From positions 1 to 64,000 of the forward strand of contig NCEM01000006.1 of NCBI GenBank assembly GCA_002280725.1: a DNA stretch of 64,000 nucleotides. Direction: 5' to 3'. This stretch comes from Alphaproteobacteria bacterium 32-64-14 (GTDB taxonomy: Bacteria > Pseudomonadota > Alphaproteobacteria > Caulobacterales > Hyphomonadaceae). The position numbers were made by a program, and so were the translations under genes. The notes beneath the pieces were generated by a model. That model did no database searches. It saw nothing but the letters and a program-made list of their open reading frames with translations, and was not told where the DNA came from. Of the stretch, positions 48,546-58,431 are shown one piece after another. Every line of letters begins with the position of its first letter. Position 1 is the stretch's first letter.

Positions 48546-50114
48546 CTACCGGATCAGGGTCAAAGTCTGCTTCAGGCGATCGATGAAATTCAACCGATCT
48601 GCGATCTTGGACCCCTTCCCCGGCAGCAGGATCGCGATGGGGGACAGCGCCAGAAACCCCACGCCAAGCGCGAGGAAACAGTCGCGAAACGCCAGCAATT
48701 GCGATGTCGCCCACACCGCCCCGCCGATCTGGCGCAGCGCCAGCCCTTCCGTCTGCGCCGGGTTAACGCCGGCTTGCTGCAGCCCCGCACGCAGGTTCGC
48801 CATCGCCTCGCCGACCTGCGCATTCGCCTCGATCAGCATCGGCCGCAGGGCATCGAAATGAAACGCCGTCCGCTCTTCCAGCAGCACGGAGGCAAGCGCA
48901 ACGCCCAGCGCCCCGCCCGTCTGGCTGAGAAACGTCGCCGCCGGCGCCGCCTGCGCGAGCAATCCTGTCGCCTGCCGCATCGCGATCGCGTTCGCTGATG
49001 GCATGGTGAGCCCGATCCCCGCCCGCCCCAGCGCCAGCGCGCCCGCCACCGCCACGAACGCCGTATTCGCCGCCACCTCCGCCAGCATAAGCATCGACGC
49101 CCCGAACAGCGCGAGTCCCACGCACAACAACAGCCGCGCGTCGACATGATCGCTCAACCGCCCCGCCAGCGGAAAACACACCGCCATCGCCAGACCCGCC
49201 GGGATCAACGCTTCCCCCGCCGCCGCCGGCGAATAGTGCTGCACCAGTTGCACAAACTGCGGCGCCAGAAATGTCGAGGCATAGATCGCCGCCCCGCTCG
49301 CGAGGATGGCGAGCCCCGCCAGCGAGAAGCCCCAGCGCCTGAATAGCCGCAGGTCCAGCGCCGGCGCAGGATGGCGCGCTTCCCACCCCACAAACGCCAC
49401 CAGCAAGCCAAGGCCAAGCCACAGCCGCTCCACCGTGCCGGCGTCCTCCCATCCTTCGCGCCGCCCATGCGCCAGCCCCTGTATCGTGAGCGCAATCGCG
49501 CCGATCACCAGACCGATGCCGATCCAGTCCGCCTTGATGCGCGGCGCGTCGCGATCCCGCTCGGGCAGCACCACACTCGCGAGCGGTATCGCCGCCAGCG
49601 CCAGTGGCGCCGTCGCCAGAAACACCACGCGCCAGTCGAACGCATCCGTCAGAACCCCGCCCACAGCAGGCCCGAAAGCTGGCGAGAAGATCACGCATAG
49701 CGAATAGACGCCCAGCGCCAGCCCGCGCGCGTGTTCGGGAAAGCGCGTGAAGATCACCAACACCGCCATCGGTTGGATCAGCCCCGCGCCCGCCCCCTGC
49801 AGCACGCGCCCGGCGATCAGCATCGCTGGCTCCTGCGCGCTCGCACCCACGCATCCGCCCAGCAGAAAGACCAGCATGGCGCACACGAACGCGCCGCGCA
49901 TCCCGGCAAACCCGATGGCCCATGCGTTGAGCAGCAGGAAGCCGGTCGAGGACGCAAGAAACGCGGTGGACAGCCACTGCGCCTCTTCCTGCCCCAGCCC
50001 GAACGCACCCGAGATCGATGGCAGTGCTACATTTACGGTCGTCGCTGTCATCATGGTCGCGACCGCGCCCAGCGCGAGCACGCCGATCATCGGCCAGGGC
50101 GGCCTTGCATCCAT
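48546..50114 (-). CDS. DHA2-family drug efflux transporter (EmrB-like)
   Basis: A 522-residue MFS protein with about 14 helices. Motif A-like and antiporter motif C regions are visible (GRVLQGAGAGLIQP, GVYSLCVIFSPAFGPAVGGVL). It exports drugs or organic acids using the proton gradient. It sits directly after an HlyD/EmrA-like gene (1 base), the usual EmrAB pairing, and would need a TolC-type channel from elsewhere. The substrate is unknown. Confidence 0.92.
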   Translation of the reverse strand: MDARPPWPMIGVLALGAVATMMTATTVNVALPSISGAFGLGQEEAQWLSTAFLASSTGFLLLNAWAIGFAGMRGAFVCAMLVFLLGGCVGASAQEPAMLIAGRVLQGAGAGLIQPMAVLVIFTRFPEHARGLALGVYSLCVIFSPAFGPAVGGVLTDAFDWRVVFLATAPLALAAIPLASVVLPERDRDAPRIKADWIGIGLVIGAIALTIQGLAHGRREGWEDAGTVERLWLGLGLLVAFVGWEARHPAPALDLRLFRRWGFSLAGLAILASGAAIYASTFLAPQFVQLVQHYSPAAAGEALIPAGLAMAVCFPLAGRLSDHVDARLLLCVGLALFGASMLMLAEVAANTAFVAVAGALALGRAGIGLTMPSANAIAMRQATGLLAQAAPAATFLSQTGGALGVALASVLLEERTAFHFDALRPMLIEANAQVGEAMANLRAGLQQAGVNPAQTEGLALRQIGGAVWATSQLLAFRDCFLALGVGFLALSPIAILLPGKGSKIADRLNFIDRLKQTLTLIR

Positions 50115-51197
50115 CTACTCCGTCCCGATGCGTAGACCTGCCATGGCGCCGGGGCGCACCTGCTCGCAATCGCCGCCGATGCGGATGCGCACCGGTATGC
50201 GCTGCGTGATCTTGGTGAAGACGCCGGCCGGGTTCGCATTGGGCACCAGCGCAAACTCGGATGTCGTCGCCCCGCCGATGCGCTCGATGCTGCCGTGGCA
50301 CGCGGCCCCAGCGGCATCGAGGCGTATCTCGACATCCGCGCCCATCGCGACGCGCCCGATGTCGGTCTCCTTGATGTTGGCCTCGATCCACATGCCGGCC
50401 GTGGCGTGGGCGAGGGCAATGCGTGCGCCCGCCTGCACATACTCGCCGGCGTCAGCGAAAACCTCGTCCACGATACCGTCGACCGGGCTTGCGATCGTAT
50501 GGTGCTCGAGATCGAGCTTGAGCGCCGCGATCCGCTGCCGCAACGCGGCTGCCTCCATGGACAGGCGTTCGGCGTCCTTGTCCTCCAGCTCCGCCGTTTC
50601 GGCCTCGACACGCGCCTCGCCAAGACCTGCGCGCCGTCCGGCGAGCAGGGTGAGCGAGCGCGCCTCGTCCTGCCGCGCAATCTCCAGGGCTGCATCGGCG
50701 CGATCCATGACGGCGTCCGCAACCAGACCGGACGCATGCAGCGCCAGTTTGCGCGCATGATCGGATTCCGCCGCCGCCAGTGATGCGCGGGCTGCCGCGA
50801 TGTCCGCCCGCGCGGCGTCGAGGTTCGATCGCGCGCCGTCAATGCGGCTGGTTCCGCGCGTGCGGTTCAACTCCGCCTCGCGGCGCATGCGGGCGATGGC
50901 GATCTCCAGCGCCTTGAGGTCTAGCGAGGCGCTCACCAGCGCCAGGCGCGCGCGCCTGTCGTCAAGCCGGGCGAGGATCTGGCCGCGCGTGACGCGATCG
51001 CCCGCCCTCAGCCGTAAGTCCGCGATGCGCCCGGACGTGTCGGCGGAGACGGAGATCATCGTGGCGCGCACGCGCGCATCTGATGTTGAGACATGGGCGT
51101 GCTGGTCGGCCAGCCACCATGCGCCCGCGCCACCCATCGCGAGCAGGACGATAAGCGACAGCACGGGCACGGGCCGGAGCCGTTTCATACGCAGCAA
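50115..51197 (-). CDS. HlyD/EmrA-type periplasmic adaptor
   Basis: A 360-residue membrane-fusion protein. One N-terminal helix (VLSLIVLLAMGGAGAWWLA), a lipoyl half-motif (SGRIADLRLRAGDRVTRGQ), a long alpha-hairpin (105-245) and the second lipoyl half (ASPVDGIVDEVFADAGEYV) are present. It joins the inner-membrane pump EmrB to an outer-membrane channel. It is the first gene of the pair. No EmrR-like repressor is visible beside it. Confidence 0.92.
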   Translation of the reverse strand: MLRMKRLRPVPVLSLIVLLAMGGAGAWWLADQHAHVSTSDARVRATMISVSADTSGRIADLRLRAGDRVTRGQILARLDDRRARLALVSASLDLKALEIAIARMRREAELNRTRGTSRIDGARSNLDAARADIAAARASLAAAESDHARKLALHASGLVADAVMDRADAALEIARQDEARSLTLLAGRRAGLGEARVEAETAELEDKDAERLSMEAAALRQRIAALKLDLEHHTIASPVDGIVDEVFADAGEYVQAGARIALAHATAGMWIEANIKETDIGRVAMGADVEIRLDAAGAACHGSIERIGGATTSEFALVPNANPAGVFTKITQRIPVRIRIGGDCEQVRPGAMAGLRIGTE

Positions 51198-51318
51198 GCC
51201 TGTTGCAGCCGCGCATCCGCATCTGGTTCGACACGCGATCCGGCCATGCCCAATTGCGCCGGATTGCGGACCGACTCAGTATCGGGGGCAACCCCAGGTT
51301 GTGTGTGCGATTATCCGC

Positions 51319-52194
51319 TTACGACCGCTTGTCGAAGGTAAGGATGCAGCCTTCCGGCGCGACGTAGGAAGGTTGCACGGCCTGGCCGGCCAGCATCGCG
51401 TCGAGCACGCTGGCGGCATAATGCACCTCAGCCTTGGCGCGGGCGCGGCCGTAGGTGACGCGATCGTTGATCGGGCCCTGATACAGGATGCGCCACGTGC
51501 CGGGTTCGATGATCAGCGTTTCGGTCGAGCGCTCAACGCCCAGCGGCTCGCCGATGGACTGATCAGCGTCCTTCAGGATCGGGATCGACACGCCGAAATC
51601 CTTGGCTTCCTGCGCGATCATCGCCGGTGTGTCGTAGGTGTTGGAGTTCATCATCAGGAACTTCACGCCCTTGGACTCATAGCGTTCGTGGAGTTCGTTG
51701 AAGTCGGGCATCAGTTGCTGGCCGATAGGGCAGCCCTTGGTGTGCATGGTCAGCACGATGACCTTCGCGTCGGTCATCTTGTAAAGCTCGTAGAGCTTCC
51801 CGTTCTGATCCTTGAGCTTGAAGTTCGCGATCTTCGCGAGCGGCAGCGAGTAGTTCGTCACGGCGGCGTTCGACTTGAACGGCACGGTCGGCGGACCTTT
51901 CACGGCTGCCGGGGTTGCCGCGCCAGCGGCGGCGGGCGGTGCAGGCGCGACCGCCACGGCGTGGCCAGCGGCAGAATGATCCGCGCCCGCGGCGGCGACA
52001 GCCGGCGTGGCGGCAACGGCCGCATCGGGGGCTGAAGCGGGTAGGGCTGCGGTCTGAACGTCGGCGACGGCGGGTGTCGCCGCGCTTGCCTGCTCGGCGC
52101 CGGGCGCGGCGCTGGCGGCCGGTGCTGGGGCTTCGTTGGAACAAGCCGCCATCAGCGCAAGGGCCGACGCGGCGATCATGAGGCGGGTGAGCAT
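51319..52194 (-). CDS. Redoxin-domain lipoprotein (AhpC/TSA-like)
   Basis: A 291-residue protein. The lipoprotein signal has lipobox MAAC (Cys18). A very alanine/proline-rich linker (about 20-105) leads to a thioredoxin-like domain: ANFKLKDQNGKLYEL, TMHTKGCPIGQQLMPDF and FLMMNSNTYDT. The single active cysteine in GCPI resembles one-Cys redoxin domains linked to periplasmic dehydrogenases. A role in thiol redox or peroxide control outside the cytoplasm is likely; no partner is adjacent. ATG 52194 has GAGGAG upstream. Confidence 0.87.
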   Translation of the reverse strand: MLTRLMIAASALALMAACSNEAPAPAASAAPGAEQASAATPAVADVQTAALPASAPDAAVAATPAVAAAGADHSAAGHAVAVAPAPPAAAGAATPAAVKGPPTVPFKSNAAVTNYSLPLAKIANFKLKDQNGKLYELYKMTDAKVIVLTMHTKGCPIGQQLMPDFNELHERYESKGVKFLMMNSNTYDTPAMIAQEAKDFGVSIPILKDADQSIGEPLGVERSTETLIIEPGTWRILYQGPINDRVTYGRARAKAEVHYAASVLDAMLAGQAVQPSYVAPEGCILTFDKRS

Positions 52195-52350
52195 GGGGGG
52201 ATTGCTCCTCGTTTTCTCTAAATCGGGACGCCTCGTTATCCCGCAAGGGCCTGACAGCGTCAAACTGCCAGGGCGCCGCCGCACCTGATTGTGTTCGCAC
52301 TTGATCCGGAAAGGCGCTCCACGCGCCCCAACGCATGTTCTCAAACGAAA

Positions 52351-52372
52351 ACAGGCGGCCGAAGCCGCCTGT
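52351..52372 (-). terminator. Intrinsic terminator after the TonB-dependent receptor
   Basis: ACAGGCGGC and GCCGCCTGT form a perfect 9-bp stem. On the minus strand the loop is TTCG and the stem is followed by TTTTCGTTTG. It lies 30 bases past the receptor stop at 52402. Confidence 0.92.
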
Positions 52373-52401
52373 TCCCGTATCCTTGATCCAGCGTGGAACC
52401 C

Positions 52402-55400
52402 CTAGAAGGTTTTCTTGACGCCGATCTCGAACGTGCGGCCCAGCGGGCTGCCCATGCGGGGATCGTAGCCAAGTTCCTGACGGGAAGCCGGCGGATCCTC
52501 GTCCGTGATATTGTTGATCGAGGCCGTGAGGCGCAGATCCTCGGTCACGCGGAAGAGGTAGGTGAAGTCGTAGGCCAGCCAGTCGCCGCTCTCGACGCCG
52601 TAGGTGGTGAGACCGTACGGGGTCGTCGTGCCCGGCAGGAAGCCGCCCGGGGTGACCGGTCCGCGCTCGTCCGTCACGCCCGTGACGTACTGGGCGCCGA
52701 GGCGGAAGTTGTGCTGCTCCAGCGAATAGTTGATGCTGAAGTTTGCACGCAGTTTCGGCGAGGCGAATCCGACCGTGGCGTAGTTCAGGAAGCCAAGGCG
52801 GTTGTCAGCCGGGGCAACCTGGAAGCCGTCGAGCACTGTCGCCGTGTTCTTGTCGATCTCAACCTTGGTCGCCGTTGCATTGAGCGACAGGTTGCCCGGC
52901 CCCAGCGGCAGGGTGTAGGTCATGTTCACGTCGAAGCCAGCCGTGCTCTGACCCGGGCCGTTGCCGAAGTCGGTACGGATCGAGTTCAGCTGCAGGGCGT
53001 TCGTCACGCCCTGGACGCACGCGCCGCCATTGAAGGTGACGCGGCCGATCAGCGGGTGCGAGCAGTCAGCCAGGGCCGTACCATTGTTCACCGCGGTTTG
53101 ACCCGTGATGAGCGTGCCGTCCTGGTTGGCGAAGGCGACGCCGCCCGAGTTGAAGCGGAACACGCCGTCGGCGATCTGGCCTGTGGAGGCCAGGTTGCCC
53201 AGTTCGTCTTCGGTCTCGATGTTGAAGTAATCGACAATGATCGACAGGTCGTGGTCAGGCGCAAAGCCTTCCGACTGCCAGATCACGCCGACGTTCCAGG
53301 CCGTAGCAGTTTCCGGGACGATGTCGCTGCGCGTTACGGTCTGTGCGCCGAGCCACGAAGCAGCGGCGCGGGTGTAGCTGAGCACGCCGTTGTTGATGTT
53401 GCCCGGGATGAGGCCGGCCGGAGGCGCCTGATAGTTGGTGCCGTACGAGCCACGCACCGACAGCGGGCCCCAGACGTCCCACTTGCCCGAGACCTTGTAG
53501 ACCGTGGCGCCGATACCCGCGGAGAACTCCTCGCGACGGACAGCCGCCTGGAGGTTGAAGTTGTCGAGCACCGGGATCTGCAATTCGCCGAACAGCGAGT
53601 ACTGCTGCTGGTCCGCATAATCCGGCACGTTGGTGCCGAAGAACACGAACGGGCCAGGCGCGTCCGGCGTGCAACCCGTGAAGCGCGGGTCGTTCGTCGG
53701 CAGCGGGATCTGGCTCTGCGTGGTGCCGGCTTGCGTCGTGGTGAAGCGGGTCGGCCAGTCGCACTGCAGGTTGCCGTTGTAGATCGGGCTGTTCACGACT
53801 TCGCGGAACTCGATCTGACGGACCTGGCCGCCGGCCGCCCATCCGATCTCGCCGCCAGGCAGCTGGATGCCCGAACGTCCGTTGAACACCAGGTCGGCCG
53901 TGAGGCTCGAGTTGATGGTCTCCGTGGCGCGGTCATCGAACAGCCAGCGCGCGACGTCTGCGCGGTTTTCGTTGCCGGCGACATAGCGCGGGTTGGCAAG
54001 GCCAAGTTCCGGCTGGCTGGCGAACGAGGAGGCGAACGGGTTCCAGTAGTAGCAGCCAACCGCAGCACGCGCGGCGGCAGAGGCGCCGATCGTCGAGTTC
54101 TGCGTACCGAACTGGTTCGGGTTCTGGTCGGCAACCGAGCAGTTCGGGCCGCCGAAGCCGGCGAGGGCTTCCTGGAAACGGTAACCGATCATGTCCGGCG
54201 AGTCGGCGTATGAGATCGACTGGTTGTACGTGACTGCGAAGTCGTAGCCGACGTCGGAGGCCATACCGGCCCAGTCACCCAGGTTGCCGTTGATGCCCGC
54301 GCTGACGCGCCAGATCTGGTTGTCGATCTTCGAGGGCACGCCGTAGCCGTTGCCGGCGCCGAAGAACGGGTTACCGCCGTGCGCGAACGCACGATAGGTC
54401 AGCGGCGTGACGCCCTGCGTCCCGGCGCGCGCGGCGGCCGAGTAGAGGAGCGGGTTGGCCGCCGCGTACGCATCCAGGAACTGCGTGACATACGGGTTCG
54501 TCGCCGGAGCGTAGAACTGATACGTCGCGCCCGTGGAACGGCCCGGACCGCGGATCACAGGCTGAGCGGGCGAACCGAACACCTGCGGCGATCGAACCTG
54601 ACCGTACGAGGCGTCGAAGTGGAATTCCATATTCTCGTTGATCGTCGCATTGAGCTGCGCGAACGCACGATAGATGTCGTTCTCTTCAACCAGATTGTAG
54701 TACGAAATGTAATTGTACGAGCAGGACGGCACGCCCGTCGCAACGCCGTTCGGGTTGAACACGCCGCCAACCGCTTCGCACGAAGAGTTGGTGAAGTCGC
54801 GGATCAGGCCAGCGGTTGGCAAACCAAATTCGCCGTTGGCGGTGTTGTCCGGCGTAACCGGCAGCGTGCCGCGCGGCAGCCACGAGGCGACGTTGGTCAG
54901 CGGCGACCACGGCGCGGGGTTCACGCCATAGGCGCCAGCGGCCCAGTCGCGCTCTTCGGATTCAAGGCGCGAGCGATGCTCGTATTCGGCCGACCACATG
55001 AAGTTGACGTTGTCGTCGCCGATGCCGCCAAGGATGGTAAAGTTGTAGTCGCCATCCGAGCCCGCGATCGCCTTGTACTGGGCGCCGACTTCGAGGCCAA
55101 CGAAGTCATCGCGCGTGATGAAGTTGACCACGCCGCCGGTGGCGTCGGCGCCGTAGATCACGGCCGCGCCGTCTTTCAGAATTTCGGTGCGGGCCAGGGC
55201 GGCGGACGGGATGTTCGAGGTGTTCTGGCTCATGCGGCGGCCGTTCAGCAGGACAAGGGTCTTGTCGGAGCCGAGGCCGCGAAGGTTGTACTGCACCGAG
55301 CCGGTGAGCTGGGCGCCGGAGAAATAGTAGGCTTCGCCGGTGGTGGGGCCGGAGATCGTCAGGCTCTTGGCGAACTCGAGCGCGGTCGGCGCGCCTTGTT

Positions 55401-55620
55401 CTTCAAGTTCTTCCTGCGAGAAGACCTCGACGGGCAGAGCCGCGTCTTCAGGCGTGCCCTGGATGAACGAGCCGGTCACGACGACGCGGTCGCGGCTGGA
55501 ATCCGCTTCAGCTTCGGCCGGCGGCTGAGTGACGGTTTGTACTTGTGCGAAGGCAGGAAGGGCTCCCGCCAAACCAACCAGAATCGCAGCGCTGGACGCG
55601 CCGCGGAGCATGAACTTCAT
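52402..55620 (-). CDS. TonB-dependent outer-membrane receptor
   Basis: A 1072-residue receptor. The signal peptide ends at AFA-QV. A plug domain (about 45-170) has VVVTGSFIQGT, PVEVFSQEELEEQGAPTALE and VIYGADATGGVVNFIT. A 22-strand barrel ends at GRTFEIGVKKTF with the terminal phenylalanine. It takes up a ligand with TonB energy. GGGGAGG lies about 10 bases before ATG 55620. It is divergent from the glp operon, so a phosphodiester or related ligand is possible; this link is inference. Its size fits the large alphaproteobacterial receptors. Confidence 0.95.
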   Translation of the reverse strand: MKFMLRGASSAAILVGLAGALPAFAQVQTVTQPPAEAEADSSRDRVVVTGSFIQGTPEDAALPVEVFSQEELEEQGAPTALEFAKSLTISGPTTGEAYYFSGAQLTGSVQYNLRGLGSDKTLVLLNGRRMSQNTSNIPSAALARTEILKDGAAVIYGADATGGVVNFITRDDFVGLEVGAQYKAIAGSDGDYNFTILGGIGDDNVNFMWSAEYEHRSRLESEERDWAAGAYGVNPAPWSPLTNVASWLPRGTLPVTPDNTANGEFGLPTAGLIRDFTNSSCEAVGGVFNPNGVATGVPSCSYNYISYYNLVEENDIYRAFAQLNATINENMEFHFDASYGQVRSPQVFGSPAQPVIRGPGRSTGATYQFYAPATNPYVTQFLDAYAAANPLLYSAAARAGTQGVTPLTYRAFAHGGNPFFGAGNGYGVPSKIDNQIWRVSAGINGNLGDWAGMASDVGYDFAVTYNQSISYADSPDMIGYRFQEALAGFGGPNCSVADQNPNQFGTQNSTIGASAAARAAVGCYYWNPFASSFASQPELGLANPRYVAGNENRADVARWLFDDRATETINSSLTADLVFNGRSGIQLPGGEIGWAAGGQVRQIEFREVVNSPIYNGNLQCDWPTRFTTTQAGTTQSQIPLPTNDPRFTGCTPDAPGPFVFFGTNVPDYADQQQYSLFGELQIPVLDNFNLQAAVRREEFSAGIGATVYKVSGKWDVWGPLSVRGSYGTNYQAPPAGLIPGNINNGVLSYTRAAASWLGAQTVTRSDIVPETATAWNVGVIWQSEGFAPDHDLSIIVDYFNIETEDELGNLASTGQIADGVFRFNSGGVAFANQDGTLITGQTAVNNGTALADCSHPLIGRVTFNGGACVQGVTNALQLNSIRTDFGNGPGQSTAGFDVNMTYTLPLGPGNLSLNATATKVEIDKNTATVLDGFQVAPADNRLGFLNYATVGFASPKLRANFSINYSLEQHNFRLGAQYVTGVTDERGPVTPGGFLPGTTTPYGLTTYGVESGDWLAYDFTYLFRVTEDLRLTASINNITDEDPPASRQELGYDPRMGSPLGRTFEIGVKKTF

Positions 55621-55670
55621 AGCTGTAACCTCCCCGTATGAGTCTTTTGTCGACTCTCAATGGGCCGACT

Positions 55671-55704
55671 GTTGTACTGGAAGGAACGTGGCGTCAATGA
55701 CGCC
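55671..55704 (-). promoter_or_regulatory. Candidate promoter and operator of the TonB receptor gene
   Basis: On the minus strand TTGACG (55692-55697) is a good -35, and TACAAC (55671-55676) a possible -10 at 15-base spacing, slightly short. The -35 sits in a 15-base palindrome, GGCGTCA-N-TGACGCC (55690-55704), which could bind a dimeric regulator. The receptor start is about 50 bases downstream. Confidence 0.45.
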
Positions 55705-56313
55705 ACAGAACGATACCTTGCGGTATTGGTAATGCTGCAAATGCGTTGATTCCAGCGGCGCCTGAGTATGCGGCAGCGATCAATCCGCGATATGTATCAA
55801 CACGAGCAATTTCGTGCGCGCGATCGCGCGCCGATAGCGCAGATGGCCTTGTAGTGACCCGAAAGCTGCACCTGAAAACAAATACCATCCAACGCTAGCT
55901 TGAAATGAATGCTGCGCGGCGCGCCACAGTTTACATAGCCCGGGCATTGATAGTTTTCGCTACGTTAAGTTAACCCAAGGGAAGCCTGAAGTGAAGGCCT
56001 ATTTGCGGGCCTGGATAGCCGTCCGGTTGGACTTCCAACAGGAAATCCGGGCGGCGCTTCATAGGCCGTGCCCTCAGGCATGGTCGAAAATCGCAAAAAA
56101 ACCCCTGCGGTAACATCGGCGTGTTGCTGTGGCTGCGAAGTCCGCCTGGACTGCTCCGGCTGCCGCAACGCCTGTTTCAACGATTCAGGGGCTTCAGCTT
56201 GCCGTGACGGGCGATGCGCTGCAGCAAAGTCGCGCGTGACGGTCTTCGGTTTGACGGGTGGCGAGATCGCTGCGTAACTCCCACCGTGTCAGGGGTGTCA
56301 CGGATCGAAGCTT
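55705..56313. other. Spacer between the receptor and the glp operon
   Basis: I see no convincing gene here. It should hold the promoter of the glp operon. The stretch around 55860-55980 is AT-richer. An imperfect hairpin (GGACTTCC-AACA-GGAAATCC) lies at about 56029-56048. Short frames on both strands lack coding bias and known motifs. Confidence 0.4.
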
Positions 56314-57345
56314 ATGCTGGAGTTGAGGGATGTTTCCCGGCGCGTAAGCGGCGTTAACCACCTGACGGACATTTCCCTCCGGCTGGAGCGTGGCGCGCTT
56401 AACGTGCTCATGGGCCCGACCCGCGCGGGCAAGACGAGCCTCATTCGCCTGATGGCGGGGCTCGACCGCCCAAGTGCGGGATCGATCCTGTTCGACGGCC
56501 AGGACGTCACCGGCAAGCCGGTCTCGAAGCGCAATGTGGCGATGGTCTACCAGCAGTTCGTCAATTACCCCGGCTGGACCGTGCGCGAGAACATCGCCTC
56601 GCCGCTCAAGGTGCGCGGCGTTGACGCCGCCGAGATCGAGCGCGAAGTGAAACGCGCGGCGGACCTGCTCAGGCTCCGCGAACTGCTCGACCGCAAGCCG
56701 CTGGAACTGTCCGGCGGGCAGCAGCAGCGCGTCGCGATCGCGCGGGCGATCGTGAAGAAAGCGGGCCTCGTGCTGCTCGACGAACCGCTGGCCAATCTCG
56801 ACTACAAGCTGCGCGAGGATCTCCGCGCGGAGCTTCCCCGCCTGTTCGCAGATTCCGCAGCCGTGGTTGTCTACGCGACAACCGAGCCGGCAGAGGCGCT
56901 GCTGCTCGATGGCGTGACGGTGGCGATGCACGAAGGCCGCGTGACGCAGGCGGGCCCGACGCAATCCGTCTATCGCCAGCCGCGAGACCTCACGACGGCG
57001 CGCCTGTTCTCCGATCCCCCGCTCAACACGCTGCCGGTCAGTGAAGCCGCCAATCCAGCGCGCTTTGCCGGCGCCGTTACACTCGGCGTGCGGCCGCACC
57101 ATGTGCGTCTGCAGCCGCGCTCGGCGGCGTCCGATATCTATGTGGGGCAGGTCGAGTCGATCGAGATCAACGGATCGGAATCCTTTGTGCGCCTGTCCGT
57201 CAAAGGTCAGCACTGGGTGATGCTGGCGCGCGGAATTCATCTGTTCGCGCCGGGAACGTCTCTGACTGTCTACGTCGAGCCCGACGATGTGATGCGGTTC
57301 GATGCGGCCGGCGCCGCGATCTACGCCCGGCGCGAGGCGGCCTGA
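56314..57345 (+). CDS. glpS: ABC transporter ATPase, GlpS-like (glycerol-3-phosphate type)
   Basis: A 343-residue CUT1-type ATPase with a C-terminal TOBE-like domain. Walker A GPTRAGKTS is at 34-42, signature LSGGQ at 132-136, and Walker B with Glu157 in LLDEP. The switch-histidine position holds threonine (Thr190 in ATTEPAEA), a trait I associate with GlpS of the rhizobial GlpSTPQUV system. It pairs with the next ATPase and powers uptake of glycerol-3-phosphate or a related compound. It is the first gene of the operon. Confidence 0.88.
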   Translation: MLELRDVSRRVSGVNHLTDISLRLERGALNVLMGPTRAGKTSLIRLMAGLDRPSAGSILFDGQDVTGKPVSKRNVAMVYQQFVNYPGWTVRENIASPLKVRGVDAAEIEREVKRAADLLRLRELLDRKPLELSGGQQQRVAIARAIVKKAGLVLLDEPLANLDYKLREDLRAELPRLFADSAAVVVYATTEPAEALLLDGVTVAMHEGRVTQAGPTQSVYRQPRDLTTARLFSDPPLNTLPVSEAANPARFAGAVTLGVRPHHVRLQPRSAASDIYVGQVESIEINGSESFVRLSVKGQHWVMLARGIHLFAPGTSLTVYVEPDDVMRFDAAGAAIYARREAA

Positions 57346-57348
57346 GCC

Positions 57349-58431
57349 ATGGCGCGGATCGATCTGTCGAACATCAAGCACGCCTACGACGCGGCGGACA
57401 CCGACGAGAGCAAGTTTGCGCTTCGCCACGTGAACCAGGCGTTCGAGCATGGCGGCGCCTACGCGCTGCTCGGCCCGTCTGGCTGCGGCAAGACCACGCT
57501 GCTGAACATCATCTCGGGCCTCGTCCATCCCACGCACGGCCGTGTGCGGATTGACGGCAATGACGTGACCGACCTGCCGACTGAGAAGCGCAACATCGCG
57601 CAGGTGTTCCAGTTCCCTGTGATCTACGACACCATGACGGTGCGCCAGAACCTCGAATTCCCGCTGCGCAATCGCGGCGTCTCATCGGCTGATATCAAGC
57701 GGCGTGTCGATCACGTGATCGCGATGACGGGGCTGGGTCCGCTGGCCAAGCTGCGCGCGCGCGGGCTCTCGGCAGACGAAAAGCAGAAAGTGTCGCTTGG
57801 GCGCGGGCTGGTGCGCGAGGACGTCAGCGCGGTGCTGTTCGACGAGCCGCTGACGGTGATCGATCCCGAGGTGAAATGGACGTTGCGGACACAGTTGCGC
57901 GAGCTGCAGCGCCAGTCCGGCATGACGATGATCTATGTGACGCACGATCAGACCGAGGCGCTCACATTCGCGTCCAGCGTTGTGGTGATGCACGAGGGAC
58001 AGGTTGTGCAGGTCGGCACGCCCAAGGATTTGTTCGAGCGCCCCGCGCACACCTTTGTTGGATACTTTATCGGCTCGCCGGGCATGAACGTCCTGCCCAC
58101 GAAGGTTGAGGGCGCGAACATGAAGCTGGGCGAATACTCGGCTGCCCTGCCTTGGGCGCCGCGCCTGAAACCCACGGCGAAGCTGGAGCTGGGCGTGCGC
58201 CCGGAATTCGTGAAGCTGGCGGGCGAAGGGATTCCAGTCAGCATCGAGCGCGTCGAGGATGTCGGCCGTCATCGCATCGTTCGCACGCGCATGCAGGGCC
58301 TCGCCGTGACGGCGATCCTGCCCGAGCGCGAGGAGCTTCCGGCTAGCCCCCATGTCGTCTTCGATCCGGAAGGCGTTCACCTTTACGCGGATGGTTGGCG
58401 CGTCGAGTTCACCGGGGGCCGCGCACCATGA
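57349..58431 (+). CDS. glpT: ABC transporter ATPase, GlpT-like
   Basis: A 360-residue partner ATPase. Walker A GPSGCGKTT (42-50), Walker B with Glu166 (LFDEP) and switch His199 (VTHDQ) are intact. The signature motif is LSADEKQ (140-146) instead of LSGGQ. In a heterodimer, its Walker/His residues face the good LSGGQ of GlpS, giving one active site; the other site is degenerate on both sides. Not to be confused with the E. coli GlpT antiporter. It starts 3 bases after glpS; its stop overlaps the permease start (ATGA). Confidence 0.9.
   Translation: MARIDLSNIKHAYDAADTDESKFALRHVNQAFEHGGAYALLGPSGCGKTTLLNIISGLVHPTHGRVRIDGNDVTDLPTEKRNIAQVFQFPVIYDTMTVRQNLEFPLRNRGVSSADIKRRVDHVIAMTGLGPLAKLRARGLSADEKQKVSLGRGLVREDVSAVLFDEPLTVIDPEVKWTLRTQLRELQRQSGMTMIYVTHDQTEALTFASSVVVMHEGQVVQVGTPKDLFERPAHTFVGYFIGSPGMNVLPTKVEGANMKLGEYSAALPWAPRLKPTAKLELGVRPEFVKLAGEGIPVSIERVEDVGRHRIVRTRMQGLAVTAILPEREELPASPHVVFDPEGVHLYADGWRVEFTGGRAP

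Noticed and set aside
48763-50391. 542-codon frame overlapping the EmrB-like gene
   Set aside because: Glycine/alanine/arginine composition of a shifted frame; the DHA2 transporter explains the region.
56068-56277. Cysteine-rich 69-codon frame before glpS
   Set aside because: No ribosome site, no known pattern, and the cysteines come from GC-rich TGC/TGT runs; probably chance.
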